From DASUPK01 sp963831605 (GTDB lineage: Bacteria; Actinomycetota; Thermoleophilia; Solirubrobacterales; 70-9), in the NCBI GenBank assembly GCA_963831605.1, contig CAWHQR010000001.1, forward strand, positions 1 to 64,000: DNA of 64,000 nucleotides, read 5' to 3'. The notes under the pieces were generated by a model, which saw only the letters and a program-made list of their open reading frames with translations, was not told the origin of the DNA and made no database searches. Shown here one piece after another: positions 36,641 through 45,896 of this stretch (positions within the stretch are counted from its first letter, which is position 1; every line of letters begins with the position of its first letter). The translations under genes were made by a program, and so were the position numbers.

Positions 36641-37307
36641 GACCCGGGCGATCCTGTTCGACATCGACGGGACGCTGATCACCACCGGGGGAGCCAGCGA
36701 CCGCGCCTGGAAGCGGGCGTTCAAGGAGATCCAGGACGTCGACGTCGACATTCCGGCGGTCACGGGCAAGGGAGTCCCGGATCCCGAGGTCGGGCGGGCG
36801 GTCTTCCGGAACGCGGTCGGCCGGGAGCCGACACCGGAGGAGGCCGACGCCCTGATGCGCCGGCGCCTCGACCATCTCCCCGAGGAGGTCGACAACTCAC
36901 CCGCTTTCAGGCTCCAGGACTGCGTCCTCGAGCTGCTCGAGAAGCTCACCGACGACGGCGTCCTGCTCGGCCTCACCACCGGCAACGTGGAGGAGGCGGC
37001 CCACATCAAGCTCCAGCGGGCCAACCTGAACCGCTTCTTCTCCTTCGGCGGCTACGGCTCCGACTCGCCCGACCGCACCGAGCTCACCAAGAAGGCGCTC
37101 GAGCGGGCCGAAATCGTCTCGGGGCAAAGCATCGAACCGGAGCAGTGCTTCTCCTGCGGCGACACGCCCCGCGACGTCGAGGCCGGCCACGGCGCGGGCA
37201 TCCGCGTCACCGGCGTCGCGACGGGCGAGTTCACGGTCGAGCAGCTGAAGGAGGCCGGGGCGGACGCGGCGATCGGCTCGTTTTGCGATGGCCTTCCCCT
37301 GATGTAG
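36633..37307 (+). CDS. HAD-superfamily hydrolase (phosphoglycolate-phosphatase-like)
   Basis: A 224-residue HAD phosphatase. Motif I is FDIDGTLITTGG (nucleophile Asp), motif II is LTTGNV, Lys is in the TELTKKAL segment, and motif IV is CGDTPRDVEAG. The helical cap lies between residues 20 and 90. It resembles phosphoglycolate phosphatase-type enzymes that remove phosphate from small sugar phosphates, in keeping with its coupling to pgi. Starts at GTG 36633 inside the end of pgi. Confidence 0.9.
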
Positions 37308-37316
37308 GTTCGCGCC

Positions 37317-37967
37317 ATGCGCATTCTGGGTCTCATCGTGGCCGCGGCACTCGTGCTCCCCGCCTCAGCATCGGCCGCGACGCTCTACGACCAACTTGAC
37401 AATGCCGCGTCCAGCGACGCGACCGATAGCTACTTCTACCCTCCCCCGGGAGAGAACGTCCAGGTGGCGGACGACTTCACGGTTCCCGCGGGACAGGCGT
37501 GGCAGCTGACCAGCGCCCAGGCGCCCGGACCCGTCGGCACATACCCGTACCGGCTCACCCTCTTCGCGGACGCCGGCGGGAGCCCCGCGGGCCAGCTCTT
37601 CCAGGCTCAGGCGACGAACTCCGGGGACACATTCCCCATCAGTGGTGCTCCGCAGCTGCAGGCGGGTCACTACTGGATCTCGATCCAGCTGATGAACCTC
37701 GCCGTCTGGCTGTGGAAGGACCGGACGGTTCAGAGCGGCAGCCCGGCAGTGCTCCAGAACCCCGACGGAATGGAGTTCCCGACCTGCACGACCTGGAGGC
37801 CGCGAACGCAATGCCCGCCGGCGGATTCCTCGAATCCCGACCAGGTCTTCGCCCTGAGCGGGGACGCGTTGCCGGTCAGCCCTCCGAAGAAGAAGTGCAA
37901 GAAGCACAAGAAGCACAAGCGCTCGGCCGAGTCCGCGAAGAAGAAGTGCAAAAAGAAGAAGAAGTAG
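37317..37967 (+). CDS. Secreted protein with Lys/Cys-rich C-terminal tail
   Basis: A 216-residue exported protein. The signal peptide RILGLIVAAALVLPASASAA is followed by a beta-rich domain (DNAASSDATDSYFYPPPGE, VADDFTVPAGQAWQLTS) resembling lectin/jelly-roll-like modules of unknown function. The last 26 residues, beginning KKKCKKHKKHKRSAESAKKK, are a Lys tail with two Cys. The same kind of tail ends the neighbouring beta-helix protein. Strong positive charge might bind teichoic or uronic polymers in the wall, or DNA; this is inference. It lies ten bases after the HAD gene. Confidence 0.8.
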   Translation: MRILGLIVAAALVLPASASAATLYDQLDNAASSDATDSYFYPPPGENVQVADDFTVPAGQAWQLTSAQAPGPVGTYPYRLTLFADAGGSPAGQLFQAQATNSGDTFPISGAPQLQAGHYWISIQLMNLAVWLWKDRTVQSGSPAVLQNPDGMEFPTCTTWRPRTQCPPADSSNPDQVFALSGDALPVSPPKKKCKKHKKHKRSAESAKKKCKKKKK

Positions 37968-37970
37968 CCG

Positions 37971-38615
37971 CTAGTCGACCAGCCGGCGGCTGACCGCCCA
38001 GCGGCTGAGCTCGTGGCGATTCGAGAGCTGCAGCTTGCGCAGCACCGAGCTGACATGGGCTTCGACGGTCTTCACCGAGATGTGGAGCCGCAGAGCGATC
38101 TCCTTGTAGAGGTAGCCGCGGGCGATGTAGCGGAGGACCTCGCGCTCGCGGGCGGTGAGCTGGTCGAGCTCGGGGTCGACCTCCTCCGCCGGAAGGTCGC
38201 CGGCGAAGGCGTCGAGCACGAATCCCGCCAACCTCGGCGAGAAGACGGCATCCCCGTCCCGGACTCGCGCCACCGCGTCGGCCAGCTCATCGCCGGTGAT
38301 CGACTTGGTGACGTAGCCGCGGGCGCCGGCGCGGACGATGGCGATCACGTCCTGTGGGTCATCGGAGACCGAGAGGGCGAGGAACCGCTGTTGCGGCCTC
38401 TGCTTGGCCACCTGCCCGATCACCTCGACCCCCCCGCCGCCGGGCATGTGCACGTCGAGCAGGACGACGTCGGGCTCGAGCTGCACGATCGCCCTGACCG
38501 CATCCTCCACGGAGTCGGCCTCGCCGAGCAGCTCGACGCCCTCTCCGAGCTCCGCCTTGACGCCGGCCCGGAAGATGGCGTGGTCGTCGACGATCACGAC
38601 GGATGGGGTGCTCAT
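37971..38615 (-). CDS. NarL/FixJ-type response regulator
   Basis: A 214-residue response regulator. The receiver domain has the acidic pair in VIVDDHAIFR, the phosphoacceptor Asp in VVLLDVHMPGG, and Lys in YVTKSI. The LuxR-type output domain reads LTAREREVLRYIARGYLYKEIALRLHISVKTVEAHVSSVLRKL. Coupled to the upstream sensor kinase by a 4-nt overlap (its ATG overlaps the kinase stop). It converges on the secreted protein gene. Confidence 0.94.
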   Translation of the reverse strand: MSTPSVVIVDDHAIFRAGVKAELGEGVELLGEADSVEDAVRAIVQLEPDVVLLDVHMPGGGGVEVIGQVAKQRPQQRFLALSVSDDPQDVIAIVRAGARGYVTKSITGDELADAVARVRDGDAVFSPRLAGFVLDAFAGDLPAEEVDPELDQLTAREREVLRYIARGYLYKEIALRLHISVKTVEAHVSSVLRKLQLSNRHELSRWAVSRRLVD

Positions 38616-39613
38616 CGGCGCGCCCTCATCGTCAGCTCCACTTCGGTGCCGTCGTCGGGATCGCTGCGGACCTCAGCCTTGCCGCCGTATCTCTCCATGC
38701 GCCCGATTATCGACTCGCGGAGGCCGCGGCGATCGGCCGGGATGGAATCCGGGTCGAAGCCGGGCCCACGATCGTCGATGTAGACCCGCGCACCGCCCTT
38801 CTCGATCTCGGCGTAGAGGCGCACCGGTCCTTCTTCCGAGGCGAACTTCGCTGAGTTCGTGAGCGCTTCGCGGCTGGCCGCGACGAGCGCCTCGAGCCGC
38901 TCGTTCAGCTCCGCGTCTCCGACGACCACCGCTTCGATCGGGGCGCCGTGCGAGTCCTCGATCTCGGCCGCGGCCGCGCGGAGGGCGTCGGCGAGACGCT
39001 CGTCCGGGCGGCTCGGCTCGGTGTCGGAGAGCCAATCGCGGAGCTCCCGCTCCTGGCGACGTGCCAGCCTGCCGACCTGTTCGGGGTCGTCGGAGCGCTT
39101 CTGGATCAGGGCGAGGGTCTGGAGGACGGAGTCGTGCAGGTGCGCGGCCACGTCAGCGCGCTCGTCCGCCCGGGCGCGCGCCACCCGCTCGGCGCCGAGT
39201 CGGTTGAACGTCGCGCGCCAGAACGGCGCCGAGATCAGGATCAGGGCGACCGCGACGACGAGCGCCGCGAGCGCCACCCTTCCCGCGAACTCGATCACGC
39301 CGGTCAGCCAGAGGACCACGAGGCCGACCCCGAGCGCGGCGCCGAGGACCAGCCCCAGCTTGGAGGCACGGGTGGTCTCCGGGCTCAGGGCCGGAGCGAT
39401 CGCCAGGGTGTCCCGCTCGCCGGTGTCCGAAGCAGTCGCGGGCGACCGCCCCATCGCCCTCGCGATCAGCGCCACGAGGACGCAGCCGCCGACGAGCGCG
39501 AAGGACTCCCCGGTCCCGAGATCGAGCGTGCCCTTCGAGTGCAGGTACAGGAACGCGCCGAGGACCAGGACTGCCGCCCCGGTCCCCAGCGTGCTCAGAT
39601 CTGGTCTTCTCAC
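38612..39613 (-). CDS. HisKA_3 sensor histidine kinase
   Basis: A 333-residue kinase. Four transmembrane segments occupy the first 135 residues or so with little extracytoplasmic sequence, as in intramembrane-sensing kinases. The phosphoacceptor helix is VAAHLHDSVLQTLALIQKRS, then a HATPase domain with EALTNSAKFA and DDRGPGFD and the GLRESIIGRMERYGG lid. Starts at GTG 39613, overlapping the PspC-gene stop by four bases. It phosphorylates the adjacent response regulator. With the PspC/LiaF-like protein it forms a LiaFSR-type operon. Confidence 0.92.
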   Translation of the reverse strand: MRRPDLSTLGTGAAVLVLGAFLYLHSKGTLDLGTGESFALVGGCVLVALIARAMGRSPATASDTGERDTLAIAPALSPETTRASKLGLVLGAALGVGLVVLWLTGVIEFAGRVALAALVVAVALILISAPFWRATFNRLGAERVARARADERADVAAHLHDSVLQTLALIQKRSDDPEQVGRLARRQERELRDWLSDTEPSRPDERLADALRAAAAEIEDSHGAPIEAVVVGDAELNERLEALVAASREALTNSAKFASEEGPVRLYAEIEKGGARVYIDDRGPGFDPDSIPADRRGLRESIIGRMERYGGKAEVRSDPDDGTEVELTMRARR

Positions 39614-40590
39614 CTACCGCATACCGTCCTCTGCGTCGCCAGCATCTGCTTGTGGTGGTCGTAGTCCACGCCGTGCTGGTCGTTCGCCTGGTCAGGCGGC
39701 TGATCGGTGACGATCATCTGCCCGAGCTGGATGTCGGCGCTGAGATCGAGCCGCGGGGCATCGGTGGTCGGGGTCCCGAGCGAGACGTCCGGATCGACCC
39801 CGTGGCTGATCTCGCCGGCCACCACCAGCTCGCCCGCCTTGCCGGTCGCATGACCGACGACGCAGACGTTCTTCGGGATCGAGACGACCATCTGGCCGAT
39901 ACCGAGATGGGACGAGACCGCGATGGTCTTGCCCTTCTGCCAGGGCAGCTCCCGGAGATCGACCACCAGCTGGCCGGTGCCGAGCTTGTAGCCGTCGGCC
40001 GGGACGTCGGCCACCGCGTTGGGGGTGTAGGTGCGCTGGCCGATCGATCCGTCGATGTTGATGTCGGCGGCTGCGATTGCTCCGGCGGGGATGCCAAGCA
40101 CCAGCGCCGTGGTGAGCAGCAGCGGAGTGCTGCGTCGGCGCCACTCCGGGGCGAACGCGAACGCGACCAGCGCGATCCCGAGCGCGATCACCACCGCGGC
40201 GATGATCACGCCGTGGCCGGTGGCGGTCGTCCAGGCGCTGACGACGGCCAGGAACGCGGCGACCGCGAGCCCGACCGCTACCAGGAGGCAGACGACGAAC
40301 ACCTTGCCCAGCCGTGCCCAGACGCTCTCGGGAACGGGCTTGCCGGTCCCGTCGTCCTCGGGAAGCGCGACGGCCAGAACGAGATAGGCGAGGATCCCGG
40401 CGCCGCCGAACAGGGTGGTGACGACGAAGGCGATCCGGACCAGGGTGGCGTTGAAGCCGATGTGCTCCGCGAGCCCGCCGGCGACACCCCAGAGCACCCG
40501 ATCGTTCTTGGATCGGAGCAGGGGCTGGCGCGGGCCGACTTCGGTTGTCTTCTTGCTCTCTGTCTTCTTGTTCTTGGGTTGGTTTGCCAT
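39610..40590 (-). CDS. PspC-domain / LiaF-like membrane protein
   Basis: A 326-residue protein. The N-terminal PspC domain reads LLRSKNDRVLWGVAGGLAEHIGFNATLVRIAFV. Several transmembrane helices follow, then a C-terminal beta-rich domain (GQLVVDLRELPWQKGKTIAVSSHLGIGQMVVSIPKNVCV) matching the LiaF/DUF2154 type cell-envelope stress domain. In LiaFSR systems LiaF holds the kinase inactive until the envelope is disturbed. Coupling to kinase and regulator by 4-nt overlaps supports a similar role here. Starts at ATG 40590. Confidence 0.88.
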   Translation of the reverse strand: MANQPKNKKTESKKTTEVGPRQPLLRSKNDRVLWGVAGGLAEHIGFNATLVRIAFVVTTLFGGAGILAYLVLAVALPEDDGTGKPVPESVWARLGKVFVVCLLVAVGLAVAAFLAVVSAWTTATGHGVIIAAVVIALGIALVAFAFAPEWRRRSTPLLLTTALVLGIPAGAIAAADINIDGSIGQRTYTPNAVADVPADGYKLGTGQLVVDLRELPWQKGKTIAVSSHLGIGQMVVSIPKNVCVVGHATGKAGELVVAGEISHGVDPDVSLGTPTTDAPRLDLSADIQLGQMIVTDQPPDQANDQHGVDYDHHKQMLATQRTVCGR

Positions 40591-40676
40591 GACGCTGACG
40601 ATGAAGCCCGTGGCGAGGCCTGTCTATCGGGAATGGCCCCTAGGAGCCCCCTAACTCTCCCCGGTAGGCTCGAGCC

Positions 40677-40835
40677 ATGGGCTCGCGACGCATCGTTCCA
40701 AGCCACTTCCGCTCCGATGGCAAGCCGAAGACCGCCTACGAGAGCGAGTCGGTCGCCCGCGCCGAGGCCGAGCGCCTGGGGATGACGTACTACCGCTGCG
40801 ACTTCTGCAACCGCTTTCACCTCGCCAGCAAATGA
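40677..40835 (+). CDS. Small zinc-ribbon-like protein, 52 residues
   Basis: A short gene (ATG 40677, stop TGA 40833-40835) encoding a basic protein with SRRIVPSHFRSDGKPKTAYE, then SVARAEAERLG and the end YYRCDFCNRFHLASK. The C-x-x-C followed by a His three residues later resembles small zinc-ribbon proteins with a CxxC...H ending; the Ala-rich helix and Tyr before the first Cys are typical. It may act in RNA or DNA binding. It is divergent from the PspC gene with an 86-base gap, and is too short for most ORF callers. Confidence 0.6.
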   Translation: MGSRRIVPSHFRSDGKPKTAYESESVARAEAERLGMTYYRCDFCNRFHLASK

Positions 40836-40864
40836 CATCGCAGCGCGGCAGGACGTTGAAACGC

Positions 40865-40874
40865 CTTGTTAACA
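40865..40874. promoter_or_regulatory. AT-rich palindrome upstream of zwf copy 2
   Basis: TTGTTAACAA is a perfect 10-base palindrome 82 bases before the zwf2 GTG, inside a relatively AT-rich patch (40860-40920) that probably holds the promoter of the long downstream gene run. A regulator is not identified, and ten bases could arise by chance. Confidence 0.3.
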
Positions 40875-40955
40875 ACTCTGGCGTACGGAAGATCGGGTAA
40901 TGCGATAGAAATTTGACCGGAGAAGGGTCGACGCCGGCGGGACGGACACCGAAAC

Positions 40956-42402
40956 GTGGCGGTCGCAAAACGACAAGCACGCAAGACGGCACGGAAGAGG
41001 TCCGGGCCGGGAAGTGAGCGGCCCGCTGACGTCTTCGTCGCGTTCGGGATCTCCGGCGATCTGGCGAAGGTGATGACGTTCAACTCGCTGTACCGCCTTG
41101 AGGCGCGCGGGCTGCTGACCTGCCCGGTGGTGGGTGTGGCCTTCGACGACTGGTCGGACAAGGACCTCCGGGACCATGCGACGAAAGCGATCAAGGCAGA
41201 GGAAAAGAAGGTCGACACGCGCGTCCTCAACAGGCTGCTGAAGCGCCTCTCCTACATACAGGGCGACTTCTCGAAGCCCGACACCTATGAGCGCCTCGCC
41301 GCCAAGATCAAGGGAGCGAAGACGCCGGTCTTCTACCTCGAGATCCCGCCCTCGCTGTTCGGCATGACGATCAAGGGGCTCTACGAGGCCGGCCTGACGA
41401 AGGATGCGAGAGTGGTGGTCGAGAAGCCCTTCGGCGACGATCTCGAGTCGGCCCGTGAGCTGGCGGCCGAGATCCACCAGTACATCCGGCGAGGATCAGC
41501 TCTACCGGATCGATCACTTCCTGGGGGTGATGGGGGTGGCTGAGATCCCCTACCTCCGGTTCGCGAACGCGATGTTCGAGCCGGTCTGGAACCGCAACAG
41601 CGTCGCCTGCGTCCAGATCACGATGGCGGAGAACTTCGGGGTCGCCGACCGAGGCAGCTTCTACGACCCGGTCGGCGCCGTCAGGGATGTCGTGGTCAAC
41701 CACCTGATGCAGGTGGTCGCGGCGGCCGCCATGGAGCCGCCTGCGAGAAGTGACGCCCGGGCGTTGAAGGACGCGATGTTCGGTGTCTTCTCCGCGATGC
41801 CGAATGCCGACCCGAAGCAGTACGTACGTGGGCAGTACGACGGCTATCGGAAGATCAAGGGCGTCGCCAAGGATTCGACCACCGAGACGTTCGCGGCGAT
41901 GCGCCTCGAGATCGACAACTGGCGCTGGAGCGGCGTCCCGTTCTTCATCCGGACGGGGAAGGAGCTTCCGGTGGATCAGTGGGAGCTGAGGCTGATCTTC
42001 AAGGAACCACCCCGCCTCGGCTTCGGCGCAAGGGGCACCAAGCGGGCCCCGCCCGGCGAGCTGGTGGTGCGGCTCCACCCGACGACCGGAATCAGGCTGT
42101 TGGTCGACGCCCAGCGCAGTGATTCGGCCGGCCCGGAGCAGATCAACCTCGACATGGAGTTCGCGGAGCAGGGAGGTGAGGGCCCTACGCCGTACGAGGT
42201 CCTGCTGCACGCAGCCATGGTCGGAAACAGCACGCGCTTCACCCGGCAGGACAACATCGAGGAGACCTGGCGGATCTGCGACCCGCTGATCGACAAGCCG
42301 CCCAGGGTCCTCCCGTACAAGAAGGGCTCGTGGGGGCCGAAGGCCGCCGACCGGCTGGTCAAGGAGTTCGGCGGCTGGCGCGAACCCTGGACCGGCTCAT
42401 GA
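40956..42402 (+). CDS. zwf: Glucose-6-phosphate 1-dehydrogenase, copy 2, frameshifted
   Basis: A second full-length G6PD, about 480 residues. From GTG 40956 it has a Lys/Arg-rich leader and then VFVAFGISGDLAKVMTFNSL, the NADP-binding motif. Near 41486-41490 the frame shifts, joining AAEIHQYI to GEDQLYRIDHFLGVMG (active-site His region). It then continues to NWRWSGVPFFIRTGKELP and WREPWTGS. The leader and sequence differ clearly from copy 1 at 21-22.5 kb, so they are paralogues, not a repeat. Its stop overlaps the GH15 ATG (ATGA). It may serve a different cofactor or condition than copy 1. Confidence 0.87.
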
Positions 42403-44324
42403 CCCCGGCGAAGGCGAAGCCAAAGGAGAAGCCGAAGCCGAAGGCGAAGGAGAAGATGCCTCAGAGCGCGGCGATGCCGTCGCCGTTCCCGCCCATCGCG
42501 GACTACGCCTTCCTCTCCAACTGCCACACGGGCGCCCTGGTCGCGCCCGACGGAACGATCGAGTGGCTCTGCGTCCCGCGCTTCGACTCGCCCAGCGTGT
42601 TCGGGACACTGCTCGACCGCGAGGCCGGTTCCTCCCGCTTCGGGCCCTTCGGGATCAATGTCCCAAGCGCTCGGATCTACGAGCCTGGGACGAACATCCT
42701 CAACACCACCTGGCACACACCGACGGGCTGGGCCATGGTGCGGGACGCGCTGACCATCGGCCCCACTCAGCACAAGGATGAGGTCACCCCCCACACGCGG
42801 GCGCCCGCGGATGAGGACGCTCACCATCTGCTCGTGAGAACGGTCCTCTGCATGGAGGGCTCGGTGGACATTGAGTTGCTCAACGAGCCCGACCTCGATT
42901 ACGGGCGCACGCCGGTCGATTGGGCCCTGCAGGGAGACCACACTGCCGACGCCACCGGAGCTGGGGTCACCGTCAGGCTTCGCAGCAGCATCCCGTTGGG
43001 GGCCGAGGGTCATGTGGCGCAGGCGCGGCACACGCTTCAGAAGGGCGAGCAGGCGTTCTGCTCCCTCTCCTGGGCGGAGGATCTCGCCTCGCCGGAGGAC
43101 ATGGATGAGGCCAACGCGCGCATGAGCGAGACCGCCGAGTACTGGCGCACCTGGGTCTCGAAGGCCCGGATGCCGGACCACCGCTTCAGAGGGGCGATCC
43201 AGCGCTCGGCGCTCACGATCAAGGGCCTCACCTACATGCCCACCGGAGCGACCGTCGCCGCGCTGACGACCTCCTTGCCCGAGACTCCGGGGGGAGAGCG
43301 CAACTGGGACTACCGCTACTCCTGGATGAGGGACTCGACCTTCACCCTCCAGGCCCTTCACTACCTGAACCTGGATTGGGAGGCCAACGAGTTCATGCAG
43401 TTCCTCGGCGAGCTCGAGCCGAACGAGGACGGCGGGCTGCAGATCATGTACGGGATCGACGGACGGCGGGACCTCACCGAGACGACCCGGGATGACCTCT
43501 CGGGATACGCGGGAGCATCGCCGGTGCGCGTCGGCAACGGCGCCTACGACCAGCGCCAGAACGATGTCTACGGCGCCGTTCTCGACTCGATCCTGCTGCA
43601 CAGCCATCGGAGCCAGCGGTTGCCGCGCGGGCTCTGGCCGGTCGTGCAGGCCCAGGCCGAGTGCGCGACGAAGGTGTGGAAGAAGCCGGACCAGGGAATC
43701 TGGGAGGCGCGCGGCAAGCCCCAGCAATACGTCTCGTCCAAGCTGATGTGCTGGGTCGCGATGGACCGCGCCTCGAAGCTCGCGGAGATCCGAGGCGACA
43801 GCAAGCTCCAGGCCGAGTGGCAGGCCACCGCGGACGAGATCCACAAGGACATCCTCAAGAACGGTGTCCGGGACGGGGTCCTGCGGCAGCACTACGACAC
43901 CGACGCCCTCGACGCCTCGACCCTGCTGGCCGCCATGTTCGGCTTCCTGCCGGGCGACGACGAGGTGCTCCACAAGAGCGTGCTGGCAATCGCGGACGAC
44001 CTCACGGAGGACGGCTTCGTGCTCCGCTACGTCACCGGTCAGACGGACGATGGGCTGTCCGGCAAGGAGGGCAGCTTCCTGATCTGCTCCTTCTGGCTGG
44101 TCTCGGGCCTGTCGATCGTCGGCGAGCACCAGCGCGCGCGGGATCTGATGGACCGGCTGCTTCGCATCGCCTCGCCCCTCGGCCTCTACGCCGAGGAGTT
44201 CGACCCGAGCACGGGCCGCCACCTGGGGAATTTCCCCCAGGCCTTCTCGCACCTCGCCCTGATCGAGGCTGCGGCGCGGATCATCCTGAGTGAGCGCCTC
44301 AAGGAGATCGGAGTCGGGGTATGA
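42399..44324 (+). CDS. GH15 family glycoside hydrolase (trehalase/glucoamylase type)
   Basis: A 641-residue cytoplasmic GH15 enzyme; no signal peptide, only a Lys/Pro-rich leader (TPAKAKPKEKPKPKAKEK). The N-terminal beta-sandwich (PIADYAFLSNCHTGALVAPDGTIEWLC) precedes an (alpha/alpha)6 barrel with NWDYRYSWMRDSTFTLQAL, the general-acid region KPDQGIWEARGKPQQY and the general base near YAEEFDPSTGRHLGNFPQAF. Known actinobacterial relatives include trehalases, and others cleave alpha-glucans. All release beta-glucose. Its placement after zwf and before a GMC oxidoreductase and aldose epimerase suggests that glucose is oxidised next. Confidence 0.9.
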   Translation: MTPAKAKPKEKPKPKAKEKMPQSAAMPSPFPPIADYAFLSNCHTGALVAPDGTIEWLCVPRFDSPSVFGTLLDREAGSSRFGPFGINVPSARIYEPGTNILNTTWHTPTGWAMVRDALTIGPTQHKDEVTPHTRAPADEDAHHLLVRTVLCMEGSVDIELLNEPDLDYGRTPVDWALQGDHTADATGAGVTVRLRSSIPLGAEGHVAQARHTLQKGEQAFCSLSWAEDLASPEDMDEANARMSETAEYWRTWVSKARMPDHRFRGAIQRSALTIKGLTYMPTGATVAALTTSLPETPGGERNWDYRYSWMRDSTFTLQALHYLNLDWEANEFMQFLGELEPNEDGGLQIMYGIDGRRDLTETTRDDLSGYAGASPVRVGNGAYDQRQNDVYGAVLDSILLHSHRSQRLPRGLWPVVQAQAECATKVWKKPDQGIWEARGKPQQYVSSKLMCWVAMDRASKLAEIRGDSKLQAEWQATADEIHKDILKNGVRDGVLRQHYDTDALDASTLLAAMFGFLPGDDEVLHKSVLAIADDLTEDGFVLRYVTGQTDDGLSGKEGSFLICSFWLVSGLSIVGEHQRARDLMDRLLRIASPLGLYAEEFDPSTGRHLGNFPQAFSHLALIEAAARIILSERLKEIGVGV

Positions 44325-45871
44325 GCGACTACGACGTCATCGTGATCGGCAGCGGGGCAGGGGGAGGGACGCTCGTCCACAGGCTTGCCGGCTCCGGCAA
44401 GAAGATCCTTCTGCTCGAGCGAGGGGACTTCCTGACTCGCGAGCCGCAGAACTGGCGGGCCGAGGACGTCTTCGTCGACGGCCGCTACCAGTCGGAGGAC
44501 ACCTGGTACGACGCCAAGGACAAGCAGTTCGCCCCGCAGGTGCACTACTTCGTCGGCGGCGCGACCAAGATGTTCGGCGCGGCGCTCTACCGCCTGCGCG
44601 CCGAGGACTTCGGCGAGGTCCAGTACGAGGATGGCGTTTCGCCGGCCTGGCCCATCTCCTACGACGAGATGGAGCCCTACTACACGCAGGCGGAGGAGCT
44701 CTACCAGGTGCACGGTGCTCGAGGCGAGGACCCCACGGAGCCGCCGGCAAGCGCTCCCTATCCCTTCCCGGCCGTCTCCCACGAGCCGCGCATCCAGCAG
44801 CTCTCGGACGATCTCGCCGCCGCCGGCTACCGGCCCTTCCACGCTCCCTGCGGGGTGATGTTGGACGAGGCGAACATGCCCTACAGCTCCTGCGTCCGCT
44901 GCAACAACTGCGACGGCTTTCCCTGCCTCGTGCACGCGAAGTCCGACGCCGAGGTGATGGCGGTGCGGCCGGCGCTCGAGCACGCGAACGTCACGCTGCT
45001 GACGAACTCGGAGGCGGTCGCGCTCAACACGGACGCCGGTGGTACGGCGGTGACGGAGGTCGTGGTCGAGCGCGACGGCGAGCGGGAGACCTACTCAGCG
45101 GACATCGTCGCGGTCTCCTGCGGTGCGGCCAACTCCGCCAAGCTCCTGCTCGCCTCCGCCACCGACAAGCATCCGAATGGCCTGGCGAACGGTTCCGACC
45201 AGGTGGGCCGCAACTACATGTTCCACAACAGTCAGGCCGTCATTGCCGTGTCGAAGGAGCCGAACCCGACCGTCTTCCAGAAGACGCTGGGGCTCAACGA
45301 CTTCTACTTCGCCTCGAAGGACTTCGACCATCCGCTCGGCAACATCCAGATGGTCGGGAAGTCCCGGCCGGCGATGTACCGGGGCGAGAAGAAGATCGCG
45401 ATGCTGGCCCCCGGCTTCAGCCTCGAGGAGATCGCCTCCCACGGCGTCGACTTCTGGCTCTCCACCGAGGACCTGCCCAAGCCCGAGAACCGGGTGACGC
45501 TCACGGACGACGGGGCGATCAGGCTGAGCTACTCCCACTCCAACGAGAAGCCGAAGAAGGAGCTCTACGACAAGCTCAAGTCCATGATCGGCGGCCTCGG
45601 CTTCCACGAGGGCCACCTTCTCCCACATGACGCCTACCTGAAGAACGAGATCCCGGTGGCGGGGGTCGCGCATCAGTCCGGGACCTGCCGCTTCGGCACC
45701 GATCCCGCCGACTCGGTGCTCGACACGAACTGCAGGGCCCATGAGCTCGACAACCTCTACGTGGTCGACACCAGCTTCTTCCCGAGCATCGGCGCCGTCA
45801 ACCCGGGGCTGACGGCGATGGCGAACGCGATCCGCGTCGGCGACCACCTGCTGGAGCGTCTCGGCGGGTAG
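44321..45871 (+). CDS. GMC-family oxidoreductase with Cys cluster
   Basis: A 516-residue FAD enzyme. The N-terminal dinucleotide motif is VIVIGSGAGGGTLVHRLAGSG. The FAD loops FVGGATKMFGAALYRL, SCGAANSAKLLL and, near the end, GTCRFGTDPADSVLD and VNPGLTAMANAIR are typical of GMC. Four Cys at residues 191, 194, 197 and 202 (CVRCNNCDGFPC) form a CxxCxxCxxxxC pattern that could ligate zinc or an iron-sulfur cluster. GMC enzymes oxidise alcohols and sugars. The flanking GH15 and epimerase genes make glucose or a related sugar a plausible substrate, but this is inference. Coupled to GH15 by ATGA. Confidence 0.88.
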   Translation: MSDYDVIVIGSGAGGGTLVHRLAGSGKKILLLERGDFLTREPQNWRAEDVFVDGRYQSEDTWYDAKDKQFAPQVHYFVGGATKMFGAALYRLRAEDFGEVQYEDGVSPAWPISYDEMEPYYTQAEELYQVHGARGEDPTEPPASAPYPFPAVSHEPRIQQLSDDLAAAGYRPFHAPCGVMLDEANMPYSSCVRCNNCDGFPCLVHAKSDAEVMAVRPALEHANVTLLTNSEAVALNTDAGGTAVTEVVVERDGERETYSADIVAVSCGAANSAKLLLASATDKHPNGLANGSDQVGRNYMFHNSQAVIAVSKEPNPTVFQKTLGLNDFYFASKDFDHPLGNIQMVGKSRPAMYRGEKKIAMLAPGFSLEEIASHGVDFWLSTEDLPKPENRVTLTDDGAIRLSYSHSNEKPKKELYDKLKSMIGGLGFHEGHLLPHDAYLKNEIPVAGVAHQSGTCRFGTDPADSVLDTNCRAHELDNLYVVDTSFFPSIGAVNPGLTAMANAIRVGDHLLERLGG

Positions 45872-45896
45872 GCGGAACGGGCTCGACGGGTAGACC

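Noticed and set aside
41976..44252. Minus-strand frame of 758 codons opposite GH15
   Set aside because: Antisense artefact; the opposite strand encodes clear GH15 motifs and no homology is visible in this frame.
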